Source: JBGMEA01 sp964444065 (GTDB lineage Bacteria; Bacillota; Clostridia; Eubacteriales; Anaerofustaceae). Taken from it: a stretch of DNA of 64,000 nucleotides. The notes below the pieces were generated by a model. The model was not told the DNA's origin. It made no database searches and saw only the letters and a program-made list of their open reading frames with translations. Shown here piece by piece: positions 7,606 to 16,592 of the stretch. The stretch is taken from contig CAYUFL010000004.1 of assembly GCA_964444065.1 (NCBI GenBank), forward strand, positions 12,405 through 76,404, in the 5' to 3' direction. Numbering within the stretch: position 1 is the first letter of the stretch; each line of letters starts with the position of its first letter. Position numbers and translations under genes: made by a program.

Positions 7606-8613
7606 TTATATCATTCCCGTCAGATGCTGCACCAGAAGCGACATGCCCGCAACCGCGATCCAACACAGCAGCCCAAGCAGGATCGGTCGGATTCCATTTG
7701 TCAGCAGCTTCTTCAGGTTCGTATTCAGCCCGATGGCACTCATCGCCATCACGATCATAAATTTACCGACGGAAACAAGCGTGCCCGACACGGAGGCGGG
7801 CATACCAAGAAACGTGTTGATAAGTGCGGCTGCCAGAAATCCGAGCACAAACCAAGGAAAAATTCGCGCGAAATGAAAAGATTCGCCTTCTTTTTTTGCA
7901 GATTTTCGCGATGTGTAAACGGCAAGGACGAGCGTGATCGGAACGATCATCAGCGTGCGGGTCAGTTTTACAATCGTTGCCAACTGAAGTGCGGTGGAAT
8001 TACCCGCAGTTTCGCTCCACGATACGCCTGCCGCGACGACCGAGGAGGTGTCATTGATCGCCGTACCAGCCCACATGCCAAAGCCTGTGTCGGAAAGTCC
8101 GAACAGATGTCCGAGTGCGGGAAAGATAAAGACAGCGATGATGTTAAACAGGAAGATTGTTGAAATCGACTGCGCGATTTCTTCATCGCTCGCGCCGATC
8201 ACAGGTGCGGTTGCCGCAATGGCGGAGCCGCCGCAGATGGAGGTGCCGATACCGACAAGCGTCGCGGTCTTGCCTTCGATCTTCAAGGCTTTGCTCGCAA
8301 AATAAGCCACCAGAAAAGACGTGGTTAATGTGCTGATAATAATCAGCAGCGAATCTGCGCCTACCGTAAACACATAAAAGAGGTTCATTTCGAAACCGAG
8401 CAGAATAATCGCGTACTGCAAAATCTTCTTTGACGTGTATTTGATCCCCATTTCAAAGTGTGACGGACGTTTGATTGCGGCTGTGATAATGCCGATGACG
8501 ATACCGAATACGGGACCGCCGACCACAGGGATCCGTTTGCCCAGAAGGGACGACGGAACAGCAATTGCCAGACACATCAGTATGCCGGGGAGGTATTGTT
8601 TGAATTTACTCAT
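7606..8613 (-). CDS. YeiH/UPF0324-family membrane protein (putative sulfate exporter)
   Basis: 335 residues from the ATG at 8613, which has GGAG upstream; the frame continues to 8784 but that would run through the divergent promoter. About ten hydrophobic segments. Family-typical stretches include GPVFGIVIGI, LLGFEMNL, TSICGGSAIAATAPVI and GTAINDTSSVVAAG, the last two symmetric between halves. The family is annotated as putative sulfate exporters in the inner membrane; transport has been little tested. It is divergent from a LysR regulator, an arrangement also known for YeiH/YeiE, so that protein is the likely regulator. Confidence 0.88.
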   Translation of the reverse strand: MSKFKQYLPGILMCLAIAVPSSLLGKRIPVVGGPVFGIVIGIITAAIKRPSHFEMGIKYTSKKILQYAIILLGFEMNLFYVFTVGADSLLIIISTLTTSFLVAYFASKALKIEGKTATLVGIGTSICGGSAIAATAPVIGASDEEIAQSISTIFLFNIIAVFIFPALGHLFGLSDTGFGMWAGTAINDTSSVVAAGVSWSETAGNSTALQLATIVKLTRTLMIVPITLVLAVYTSRKSAKKEGESFHFARIFPWFVLGFLAAALINTFLGMPASVSGTLVSVGKFMIVMAMSAIGLNTNLKKLLTNGIRPILLGLLCWIAVAGMSLLVQHLTGMI

Positions 8614-8659
8614 GGGGTCAGCTCCATTCTGAAGGGAAAGATTAGCTTTATTGTAGTGC

Positions 8660-8688
8660 TTGACAAAGCAAAAGTAAAATACTATATT
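8660..8688 (+). promoter_or_regulatory. Promoter of the LysR gene in the divergent region
   Basis: TTGACA (8660-8665), 17-bp spacer, TATATT (8683-8688), about 43 bp upstream of the LysR start. The region is AT-rich and shared with the YeiH-like gene, so a LysR dimer bound here could control both directions. Confidence 0.65.
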
Positions 8689-8731
8689 TAATATAATAAT
8701 CATAGTAAAACGCCTATGTATTGGAGAAGTC

Positions 8732-9610
8732 ATGTCAATCCACCATTTGCGCATATTTTTATGCGTCACGGACGAACAAAGCATTTCAAAGGCTGCTAAT
8801 CAGCTCATGATTTCGCAGCCTTCGGTCAGTCAGGTGATCGCGGAACTGGAGCGTCAGTACGGCGTGCGCTTGTTTGATCGTATCGGCAAGCGGATTTATA
8901 TTACGGAGGCGGGCAGTTATCTTGCACGGTACGCCAGGCAGATTACCTCCATGTACGACGAAATGGAACGCGGTGTTGCTTCCAGCGAAGAAACCGGGCT
9001 GATTCGTATCGGTGCCAGCCTGACGGTCGGGAGTACCGTGCTGCCTGAATTGATCATAAAAATGCAGACGTGGCTGCCATCGCTGCAAATGCGTGTCGTT
9101 GTGAAAAATACGGCAGACATCGAGCGAATGCTTCTCTCGAACGAACTCGACCTTGCTTTGGTGGAAGGAAGCATTCATTCCGAAGATTTGCGCCAGGAGG
9201 CTGTCGCAGAGGATGAGGTGGCTCTGGTCTGCGGAAAGACGCATCCGTTATACGGAAAGCAGCGGATAGAAAAAGAAGATCTGAACGGGATTGATGTGAT
9301 TTTAAGGGAACAGGGCAGCGGTACCAGAGAATTGTTTGAACGCACGATGATTGCGCACGATCTGAACTGGAGGCTCATTTGGGAATGCGCCGATTCTGAC
9401 GGGATCGTAGCACCTGCGCTCCAGGGACTCGGCATCGGCGTCATTGCGAAGCGCCTTGTCGGACGGGAACTGGACGAAGGAATGCTGCAGTGCCTCGCGC
9501 TCGAAGATATCACTTTCATGCGCAGGTTCAGCCTGATTGCGCACAAAAACAAATATTTTTCTCCTCCTATGGAATTGTTCATGCAGATTGCACGCAATCA
9601 TTTCCTCTAA
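8732..9610 (+). CDS. LysR-family transcriptional regulator
   Basis: 292 residues, the usual LysR length. The N-terminal helix-turn-helix is intact: SISKAANQLMISQPSVSQVI (about 17-36) followed by LERQYGVRLFDRIGKRIYIT. The rest is the periplasmic-binding-like effector domain (IRIGASLTVGSTVLPELI, then VALVCGKTHPLYG and LREQGSGTRELFE), with a CysB/YeiE-like look. The effector may be an anion or sulfur compound given the divergent YeiH-like exporter, but that is inference. The start is an ATG with GGAG upstream. Confidence 0.92.
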   Translation: MSIHHLRIFLCVTDEQSISKAANQLMISQPSVSQVIAELERQYGVRLFDRIGKRIYITEAGSYLARYARQITSMYDEMERGVASSEETGLIRIGASLTVGSTVLPELIIKMQTWLPSLQMRVVVKNTADIERMLLSNELDLALVEGSIHSEDLRQEAVAEDEVALVCGKTHPLYGKQRIEKEDLNGIDVILREQGSGTRELFERTMIAHDLNWRLIWECADSDGIVAPALQGLGIGVIAKRLVGRELDEGMLQCLALEDITFMRRFSLIAHKNKYFSPPMELFMQIARNHFL

Positions 9611-9670
9611 ATACCCCTTTCTGTTTCGAAAAAGTTATCTTTTTGCTACAATAGAAAGAAAAAGACTGGG

Positions 9671-10201
9671 ATGGATATGGATCAGCAGCAAACCGAGCCA
9701 AAGAAGAAACTGCCGAAAGTCGGCATGCGCATTATCAAAACCGTCGTTGCGGTTTATCTGTGCTGCATCATTGACATTTTGCGCGCGCAGGAACCGTTTT
9801 ACTCGATGATCGCTGCCATTCTCTGTATGCAGCCGGATCGGCAGACCAGTCTGAAGACAGGGCTGAACCGAACGATCGGTACGTTCATCGGCGGAATTTA
9901 CGGTATCATTCTGCTTTTCCTGGATCGCGCCTTTAATATAGAGAGTTCTCTATATGTTTATTATCTGATATTATCCCTGTTTCTGATTCCGCTCATTTAT
10001 ACTGCCGTCTGTGTGAAAAAATCAACAGTGGCGTACATTACCTGCGTCGTGTTTCTGAGTATCACCGTCGCACATATCACGGATATCAATCCGTATCTGT
10101 TCGCCGCCAACCGTATGCTTGATACGCTCATCGGTATCGGGGTGTCGCTGTTTGTCAATATTGTGCTGCCGGGCGGAGGGAAACAAATCAGTGAAACATA
10201 A
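9671..10201 (+). CDS. FUSC/aromatic-acid-exporter-like membrane protein
   Basis: 176 residues with about five hydrophobic segments after a basic N-terminal region. The stretch FYSMIAAILCMQPDRQTSLKTGLNRTIGTFIGGIYG, quoted here only by its key parts CMQPDR, GLNRTIGTFIGG and NRMLDTLIGIGVS, is characteristic of FUSC/ArAE (DUF939-type) proteins. Those usually carry an additional cytoplasmic C-terminal domain, which is missing here, so this is the compact form. The role is probably efflux of small organic acids, without proof. It follows the LysR gene by 60 bp and precedes the DUF1848 gene by 21 bp. Confidence 0.75.
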   Translation: MDMDQQQTEPKKKLPKVGMRIIKTVVAVYLCCIIDILRAQEPFYSMIAAILCMQPDRQTSLKTGLNRTIGTFIGGIYGIILLFLDRAFNIESSLYVYYLILSLFLIPLIYTAVCVKKSTVAYITCVVFLSITVAHITDINPYLFAANRMLDTLIGIGVSLFVNIVLPGGGKQISET

Positions 10202-10222
10202 TATGTGCTCTAGGGGGATCGT

Positions 10223-11176
10223 ATGATCATCAGCGCAAGCAGGCGCACGGACATTCCGGCTTTTTATTCCGAATGGTTTTTCAACCGTCTCAGCGAAGGG
10301 TATGTGCTGGTGCGCAACCCGATGAATCCGCATCAAATCAGCAAGGTAAGTCTGTCGCGAGACGTAGTGGACGGCATTGTTTTCTGGACGAAGAATCCTG
10401 CACCCATGATTTCCCGTCTGAACGAACTTGCGGATTATCCATATTACGTTCAATTCACGCTCAATCCGTACCGTGCGGATGTTGAAGTAAATGTACCATC
10501 CAAAAACGACTGCGTCATCCATACATTCCAAGCACTTTCGGATCGCATTGGATCGCATCGCGTGATCTGGCGCTATGACCCTATATTGATCAATCGGGAT
10601 TATACGGCGGAGTATCACATCAGACAATTTGAAGCGTTGGCAAAAAGGTTGAGCGGATATACCGAATTGTGCAGCGTCAGCTTTGTCGATCATTATAAAA
10701 AAACGCTGCGCAACGCGAAAGGATTGAACCTTACAGAGATCGCAACAACGCAGAAACGTGAAATGATCGAAGTATTCTCGCAAATTGCAAGAGCATACGG
10801 TCTTGCAATCAAATGCTGCGCGGAGGACACAGATTTTTCGGCATTCGGGGTGTTGAACGGCTCATGCATCGATGCATCTTTGTTGGCGCAGATCGGAGGA
10901 ATTCCGCTCTCTGTCCCCAAAGACAAAAACCAGCGCAACAAATGCGGTTGCGCGCAAAGTATTGATATCGGTGCGTACAACACCTGTCTGCATGGATGCC
11001 GTTACTGCTATGCGAATTTCAGTTCCGAAACGGTGAATCGCAATGTTGTGCAGTACGATCCGCACGCCGCGATGCTGTGCTCTTTGGTGCAGGAAGACGA
11101 CCGCGTCACGGTGCGCAAAGTACATTCGTGCAAGACATGTCAGATCGGATTATTGGACGGCAATGTGCCTTGTTGA
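10223..11176 (+). CDS. DUF1848 family protein with radical-SAM-like Cys motif
   Basis: 317 residues. It opens with ISASRRTDIPAFYSEWF and includes RNPMNPHQ, GIVFWTKNP and WRYDPI, all typical of DUF1848. Near the C-terminus is CGCAQSIDIGAYNTC followed by CRYCYANF; the CxxxCxxCYA spacing suggests an iron-sulfur cluster, and a radical-SAM-like chemistry has been suspected for the family. Two more Cys lie in CKTCQIG near the end. The substrate is unknown. RBS GGGGG precedes the ATG. Confidence 0.85.
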   Translation: MIISASRRTDIPAFYSEWFFNRLSEGYVLVRNPMNPHQISKVSLSRDVVDGIVFWTKNPAPMISRLNELADYPYYVQFTLNPYRADVEVNVPSKNDCVIHTFQALSDRIGSHRVIWRYDPILINRDYTAEYHIRQFEALAKRLSGYTELCSVSFVDHYKKTLRNAKGLNLTEIATTQKREMIEVFSQIARAYGLAIKCCAEDTDFSAFGVLNGSCIDASLLAQIGGIPLSVPKDKNQRNKCGCAQSIDIGAYNTCLHGCRYCYANFSSETVNRNVVQYDPHAAMLCSLVQEDDRVTVRKVHSCKTCQIGLLDGNVPC

Positions 11177-11301
11177 GAAAACATTGCGTATCTTCTTGAT
11201 TTCCGCAGTGTGCAGGCATAAAATAACAACCATATGAAGACAAACCTGCCGTTCGGACGTTCTATCATTTAGAACCGAACGCCAACCCGAAAGGATAAAG
11301 T

Positions 11302-12123
11302 ATGATCATCGAATTGTTGAAAGCGATTATCCTCGGTATCGTCGAAGGAATCACAGAGTGGCTGCCCATCAGCAGCACAGGACATATGATCCTGGTGGAT
11401 GAATTTTTGAAGCTGAGCGCTTCCGACGCGTTTAAAGAGATGTTTCTTGTTGTTATTCAGCTTGGCGCAATTCTTGCAGTCGTCATTCTGTATTTTCATA
11501 AACTCAATCCGTTCTCTCCGAAAAAGACCGCTGACGAAAAGCATGAGACGTTCCAAATTTGGGGTAAAGTCATTGTCGGCTGCCTGCCGGCTGCCATACT
11601 TGGTTTTTTGCTCGATGACTGGTTGGACGCGCATGTTTATAACTATATCACTGTGGCAATCACACTCATTCTGTACGGTGTGCTCTTCATTCTGATCGAA
11701 AACTACAATCAACACCGACGCGCCACCATCCGTGATTTTTCCGAACTGAGTTATAAAGCGGCATTCATCATCGGCGTATTTCAGGTACTCTCTCTGATTC
11801 CCGGCACCTCCCGTTCCGGAGCAACCATTCTGGGCGGTATTCTGCTCGGTGCGAAGCGTGAGATTGCCGCGGAATATTCGTTCTTTCTTTCCATTCCCAT
11901 CATGTTCGGTGCCAGTGCGCTCAAGCTGGTGAAATTCGGATTCGCGTTCACTCTGTCCGAACTGACTGTTTTGCTCGTAGGGATGCTCACTGCATTTCTC
12001 GTGTCGCTGTTCGCGATCAAGTTCCTGATGAACTATATTAAAAAGAAAAACTTTAAAGTATTCGGTTGGTATCGCATTGCGCTCGGAATCATCGTTCTCG
12101 GATACTTTGTGTTGTTTGCATAG
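11302..12123 (+). CDS. uppP: Undecaprenyl-diphosphate phosphatase
   Basis: 273 residues and about eight membrane segments. Both active-site motifs are present: EGITEWLPISSTGHM near residues 14-28 and PGTSRSGATI near 168-177. UppP (BacA) recycles undecaprenyl pyrophosphate to the monophosphate carrier used for peptidoglycan and other surface polymers, and raises bacitracin tolerance. It stands alone, with an AAAGGA ribosome site and a strong terminator after it. Confidence 0.96.
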   Translation: MIIELLKAIILGIVEGITEWLPISSTGHMILVDEFLKLSASDAFKEMFLVVIQLGAILAVVILYFHKLNPFSPKKTADEKHETFQIWGKVIVGCLPAAILGFLLDDWLDAHVYNYITVAITLILYGVLFILIENYNQHRRATIRDFSELSYKAAFIIGVFQVLSLIPGTSRSGATILGGILLGAKREIAAEYSFFLSIPIMFGASALKLVKFGFAFTLSELTVLLVGMLTAFLVSLFAIKFLMNYIKKKNFKVFGWYRIALGIIVLGYFVLFA

Positions 12124-12137
12124 ACAGGAAAGCAAAA

Positions 12138-12173
12138 AAACAGGCAGTCATCATACAAGACTGCCTGTTTTTC
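12138..12173 (+). terminator. Terminator between uppP and the SLC13 gene
   Basis: AAACAGGCAGTC pairs with GACTGCCTGTTT around a short loop, with A-run before and T-run after. It can serve both uppP (plus) and the convergent SLC13 gene (minus). Confidence 0.85.
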
Positions 12174-12198
12174 TATCAGGTTTTTTTCAAAAGTCGGT

Positions 12199-13476
12199 TC
12201 AAACGGTCAGTGGGAAGAAAAGCGGACTGATAAAAACAATCATCAGATAGACAATGGTCGATGGAATCAGTCCGTATTTGACATAGTCCATAAATCGGTA
12301 GCCCGAGGTCAGAGTGAACCCGATGTGTCCGCTTGCCAGGGGCGTTAAAAAGGTCAGTGCCGCACCGAAGTTGATACCGTAGGCAAACAGATACGGGTTC
12401 AGTCCGAGCGGTATGATCATACTCAGTGTCGCAGGCAGCAGGATCAGGATTGTAGTCATATTCGACATCACCTGGCTCATCGCCATGCTTAGGAAAACCA
12501 TGACAGCGAATAGGAAAAATGCGCTGTCATTTGTGCTGAATAATGAAAAGAGTGCGCCGCCGATCATTTTTGAACCGCCGCTGACATTGAGTGCATTGCC
12601 AAGACCAAGGCAGCAGCAAAGCCAGATCAATACGTTCCAATCTAATTTGCGAAAAGCTTCCTTTTGTGAAACACAGCCGGTAATGACGCACAGCAGACCG
12701 CCGAGCATTGCCGTGATGCCGGAATCGACCCATCCGGTTGCAAACAAGAGCATCATACCAGCAAAAATGATGCTGACGATGATCACTTTTTTCTTGTCGT
12801 ACTGAGCGAGATCAATCTGCGCCGGTTCTGTTGCCGCTTCGCGGATAGTATTGTCGTTACCCCAAATCTTTTTTCCCATCGGGTAACCAACAAATACCAT
12901 GTAGACTATGATAAAAATTGTTGCGGGAATACCCAGATAAGCCAGTGAAAACATGCCAAAGCTTTCTCCGGTCAGATTCTGGAGAATGCCGCTGGATGTG
13001 AGTTGTGTGGTTGAGCCTACCAGTGTGCATTGACCGCCGAAGATTGCTGCAATCGCAATTGGAATCGAAAGATTCTTCATCTTCATGTTCTGCGATTTTG
13101 CCGCAACGCTTGCCCCGATCGCGAGCATCATAATGATGACTGCGGTATTTGTGAGGAATGCCGAAAGAACAGCAGAGAGAATGCATGCAATCAACAGAAA
13201 TCTGCGTTCTTTGTTTTTTGAAAGCTTTACTGCCAATCCTCCGATCAATGCAGCCGTGCCCGAAGAGAAGATTGCTTCCCCGAATAACTGCATTCCGAAA
13301 ACCAGAAGCACGATGCTTCCGCCGAATCCGTATAATATTTCTCCAATAGAACATACGTGAAAGACAACCATCATGGCGCACCCCAGCATGGCTACGGTTG
13401 CACTGGGCAAAACATCCAAAACGAACAATACGATCGTTAAGCCCATGATGATTAATCCGATGACAGCAATATTCAT
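12199..13476 (-). CDS. SLC13-family (DASS) sodium:anion symporter
   Basis: 425 residues with about eleven hydrophobic segments. The two inverted-repeat halves each show the Ser-Asn-Thr-like substrate/sodium motif: FLTNTAVIIMML in the first and SNMTTILILLP in the second. The family moves dicarboxylates, citrate or sulfate with sodium; the substrate cannot be told here. The ATG has GGGAG upstream. The gene follows a URO-D family gene on the same strand by about 180 bp, with a long stem-loop in the leader, so it may form a separate unit. Confidence 0.85.
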   Translation of the reverse strand: MNIAVIGLIIMGLTIVLFVLDVLPSATVAMLGCAMMVVFHVCSIGEILYGFGGSIVLLVFGMQLFGEAIFSSGTAALIGGLAVKLSKNKERRFLLIACILSAVLSAFLTNTAVIIMMLAIGASVAAKSQNMKMKNLSIPIAIAAIFGGQCTLVGSTTQLTSSGILQNLTGESFGMFSLAYLGIPATIFIIVYMVFVGYPMGKKIWGNDNTIREAATEPAQIDLAQYDKKKVIIVSIIFAGMMLLFATGWVDSGITAMLGGLLCVITGCVSQKEAFRKLDWNVLIWLCCCLGLGNALNVSGGSKMIGGALFSLFSTNDSAFFLFAVMVFLSMAMSQVMSNMTTILILLPATLSMIIPLGLNPYLFAYGINFGAALTFLTPLASGHIGFTLTSGYRFMDYVKYGLIPSTIVYLMIVFISPLFFPLTV

Positions 13477-13500
13477 ATTTGCTCCCAGATATTTATTTGG

Positions 13501-13533
13501 AATGAAATAGGGTGAAAATCACCCTATTTCATT
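13501..13533 (-). promoter_or_regulatory. Perfect 15-bp stem-loop in the SLC13 leader
   Basis: AATGAAATAGGGTGA (13501-13515) and TCACCCTATTTCATT (13519-13533) form a perfect stem with a three-base loop. In the minus direction it lacks a T-run and sits only 25 bp upstream of the SLC13 start. It could be an operator, an mRNA-stability hairpin or an RNA-processing site. Confidence 0.55.
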
Positions 13534-13657
13534 CTATTTCATTTGATGAACACATTGTTGCGAACTGTGTCGGGCAGGTACTGCGCGTCATCTGTAAGAG
13601 CTCTGATGTAACGAACCGTGAGTGGATGAAGCGCAGCGCTTTTTTCGGTTGCCAATG

Positions 13658-15025
13658 CTAGAATAAATTCATGATGGATTTAAACATAGCGTCTTCCTGT
13701 TGCTGTACCTGCTTGTACATAATTTCTTCGCATTCCGGCAGAATATATTTGTTTTCCGCACGGTACTGCTCTTCCGGAATGTAGTATTTTGTTTTGAATT
13801 TCGGGATATCTTTGAGTACCGGTTTGATGGTGTCTTTTTTGTCTTGTACCGTAGAACGCTGACCGGCATTTTCGTATTTCCCGTTTTCATGCACATAATC
13901 GATGACAGCATACAGATTTTCGAGGTTGATGCTGTTCAGCGTCAGAATAGTTTTGTCAAAGTTGAAGTAATAGTTTCCGCCCGGTGCCAGAATGTCGATC
14001 AATTCCTTGGCTTTGTCCACACACTGTTCTTTTGTTCCGGTCTTGAGCAGTGTGATCGGGTAGAATCCGGAAAGAATATGTTTTTTGCCGAGTTTTTCTT
14101 TTGCGAGTTTCGGATCTCCGTATTCAAAGATTAATCTGGTTCCCTGCGGCAGGTCCTGAAGATGATCGAAATATCTTGTCCAATCATCTTCACAGAAGAT
14201 TTTAAATGCCTGTCCGTTTTCTGCTGTTGCGTGAATCAGTTTGGAGAAGGTCGGATAATAGAATTTTTCGAATTCTGCCGTTCTCATAAAGGTCGGCATG
14301 TGACCCGGCATCCATGCACTGCCCAAATGGGAGGTCTGTGCCGGTTTTGCTGCCTGCACGAGCAGCGGTAACACAGCTTCTGCTGCCGCGATTACCTTGT
14401 CAGGGCATCGTTTGAGGTCTTTGCTCATTCCGGTAAATCCGCGCGGATGATCCGCTACGATGTCAAGTGGTGCCAGTGCGCGGGAATTGTACTGCCCCGG
14501 AATGTTGTAAAAACCGTATTTTTTTGAAACATTGGCATATGCCGCACCAAATTTTTTCATAGTGTCATCTTTTGTCTGCAAAGCCATGTGCAACACAAGC
14601 ATCGCACGCTGCGGGTTATCCGTCATTTTCGGGAACAAGCGATTCAGCAGCTTTTCGACGATAAAATCGTATGGGGATGCGATAAATTCGTCATATTCTT
14701 CCACCTGCATGGATGTTGTTTCCGGATGCTGCATAAACCCTGTGGCACTCATGACGCTTGCGACCGAACCTGATATTTGTGAAAACAAGGGGAGACGACC
14801 CGAATCCTTCGGAAGGATATCGGATTTGACATTCGGGACGATTTTGCCCATTGCTTCTTCCAGTCCGTCCAGGGTCCACATGGTTTTGCCAAGCGGAAGT
14901 CCTGCGTTGGCAATATATACTTCGCTGGAGAGATTGAAATCTATCGGAATTCTCTCAGGAATGATCTCACTGTACAGATCATCAAAGAGCTTTCCTTTTT
15001 CATAAATTATTTTTTCTGTATCCAT
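13658..15025 (-). CDS. Uroporphyrinogen decarboxylase (URO-D) family protein, probable methyltransferase type
   Basis: 455 residues, clearly longer than HemE (about 350). The barrel is recognisable from stretches such as PGHMPTFMRTAEFEKFYYP, FCEDDW, LIFEYGDPK and LAPGGNYYFNFDK. Many long URO-D proteins in anaerobes are methyl- or corrinoid-dependent demethylation enzymes rather than heme enzymes; no heme genes are near. It lies 42 bp downstream of an MFS transporter gene under a divergent TetR regulator, so a role in using an imported methylated compound is plausible. No corrinoid protein gene is nearby. The exact substrate is unknown. Confidence 0.82.
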   Translation of the reverse strand: MDTEKIIYEKGKLFDDLYSEIIPERIPIDFNLSSEVYIANAGLPLGKTMWTLDGLEEAMGKIVPNVKSDILPKDSGRLPLFSQISGSVASVMSATGFMQHPETTSMQVEEYDEFIASPYDFIVEKLLNRLFPKMTDNPQRAMLVLHMALQTKDDTMKKFGAAYANVSKKYGFYNIPGQYNSRALAPLDIVADHPRGFTGMSKDLKRCPDKVIAAAEAVLPLLVQAAKPAQTSHLGSAWMPGHMPTFMRTAEFEKFYYPTFSKLIHATAENGQAFKIFCEDDWTRYFDHLQDLPQGTRLIFEYGDPKLAKEKLGKKHILSGFYPITLLKTGTKEQCVDKAKELIDILAPGGNYYFNFDKTILTLNSINLENLYAVIDYVHENGKYENAGQRSTVQDKKDTIKPVLKDIPKFKTKYYIPEEQYRAENKYILPECEEIMYKQVQQQEDAMFKSIMNLF

Positions 15026-15067
15026 TTAGTAGCTTACCTTTCTTTCTGTCATTTGCAAAAGCTGTTA

Positions 15068-16378
15068 TTAGGCGGCTTTTTGTTCGTCTGCCAATGCCGG
15101 GATTGTTTTGTCTTTTACGAACAAGAAACAAACGAATCCGACAGCGAGGATAATCAGCTGCATCAGAACTGCTTTCTGGAAGCTTCCTGAGGAATAAGTG
15201 GAATCAATAATTTTCCCCCAGATGGTTGTGGAAACAGATGCACCCAACAGCCATGCGATGAAGTTCAAGAGCCCTACGACGGTACCGTTGTTTTTGCTTG
15301 TAACCATGTTTCTGGCAATTGCGAACAGAGAAGAAATTTCAAAGCTTGCGCCCAATCCCATCATTGCATATGCGATACTGAATCCGGTAACACCGAGTTT
15401 CGTAAAGAAGAAAGTAAGCATCGCCAATGCGATTCCGAACAAGGTGAATGAAATGTATGTCACCTGTTTGAGGCTCAGCTTTTTAAGAACGAAGGCCAAC
15501 AGGAAACCTGTGATAATACCGCAAATGGTATTGATCATGATAATATTGGCCGCTACGGTCGGTGCGAAGCCCGCACCCTGTTTGAGCATGGTTTGTCCCC
15601 AGTTAGTGATGACGGTATTGATTGCTGAATTGAATGTAACCGAGACCAGAACTACCAGCCAAACCTGCGGCTGAATGATCAGTTTACCCACACCTTTGAG
15701 GGGATTCTGAGCTTTCAATACACGTTTTTCATTGCCTTCCAACTCATCGATGGATTTCATTCCGACCGATTCGGGGTTATCGCGAATCAAGAGGAAAAGT
15801 GCAATGGTAATTGCGATAACAGCAATTGAGATGTAGAGCATGGAGTCTTTTCTTCCGATGGCTTTTACTGCCAATACCAACGGTGTTGCCGCGAGTAATG
15901 TTCCGATTTTGGATATTGCCATTGCCTGACCGGTAAAGCCCGCATAATCTCTTGAGCGCTTCCAGCCTACTGCTGTTTTGCAAAGTCCTGCGTAAACTGC
16001 GGAACCGCCGAGACCCATCAGTGCGCGACCGACCAACAGCATATTAAATGAGCTGCTGAATGCCAGGAACATGCATCCGATTGCGATTAAGGTATAGGAA
16101 ATTGACATTGTCCAGCGTGCACCGAGAATGTCGGTGACGACACCTGCAGGTAAATTTGCAAATGCGTAGACATAAGTGAAGATCGAAGTAAACATTGCGA
16201 CCTGTGAAGGTGTGATGCCCAGTTCATCGATCAGCCCCGATGCAAGCGTGCCGCCTGCCGTTCTTACCAGAACGAAAACGAGATAGGAAATGACGGCGGG
16301 TGTTAAGATCAGCCATCCGCGCTGTTGTACTTTGTGTACCTGTTGTTTGATGTCTCCTGAGAGTTCATTTGTACTCAT
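15068..16378 (-). CDS. MFS transporter
   Basis: 436 residues with about twelve hydrophobic segments. MFS loop motif A appears as GVVTDILGARWTMS, and the two halves are joined by a charged cytoplasmic linker (SVGMKSIDELEGNEKRVLK). The form resembles anion:cation or organic-acid symporters of the ACS-like type. The ATG has AGGAGG. Located immediately upstream of the URO-D family gene and divergent from a TetR regulator; probably imports or exports the compound handled by the URO-D protein. Confidence 0.88.
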   Translation of the reverse strand: MSTNELSGDIKQQVHKVQQRGWLILTPAVISYLVFVLVRTAGGTLASGLIDELGITPSQVAMFTSIFTYVYAFANLPAGVVTDILGARWTMSISYTLIAIGCMFLAFSSSFNMLLVGRALMGLGGSAVYAGLCKTAVGWKRSRDYAGFTGQAMAISKIGTLLAATPLVLAVKAIGRKDSMLYISIAVIAITIALFLLIRDNPESVGMKSIDELEGNEKRVLKAQNPLKGVGKLIIQPQVWLVVLVSVTFNSAINTVITNWGQTMLKQGAGFAPTVAANIIMINTICGIITGFLLAFVLKKLSLKQVTYISFTLFGIALAMLTFFFTKLGVTGFSIAYAMMGLGASFEISSLFAIARNMVTSKNNGTVVGLLNFIAWLLGASVSTTIWGKIIDSTYSSGSFQKAVLMQLIILAVGFVCFLFVKDKTIPALADEQKAA

Positions 16379-16394
16379 GAAGCCAGCCTCCTTG

Positions 16395-16423
16395 TATAAA
16401 TTTATAAAATTATAATATTATAA
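16395..16423. promoter_or_regulatory. AT palindromes in the MFS/TetR divergent region
   Basis: TATAAATTTATA (16395-16406) and TTATAATATTATAA (16410-16423) are perfect palindromes next to the MFS gene start. Similar half-sites recur to about 16510. They are good candidates for the binding sites of the divergent TetR protein, although the region is very AT-rich, so chance palindromes are possible. Confidence 0.5.
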
Positions 16424-16592
16424 ACTTATTAAATTGTCAATGGTGTTATAAATAAAATATTATAAAGTTATTAATTTGTTATTTTAGTAAAATTTATAAT
16501 ATTGCAAAAATATAATTTTAGATTTTTGCAGCTTCACATTGATTTCTTTCATTTCATTGTATACAATTATCAAAAACCATGTGGGGAGATCA

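Noticed and set aside
11251..11280. Imperfect hairpin (GTTCGG and CCGAAC) before uppP
   Set aside because: A bulged stem without T-run and not clearly placed to mask the ribosome site; too weak to call.
13658..15025. Calling this gene hemE
   Set aside because: It is about 100 residues longer than HemE and has no heme genes nearby; family-level naming only.
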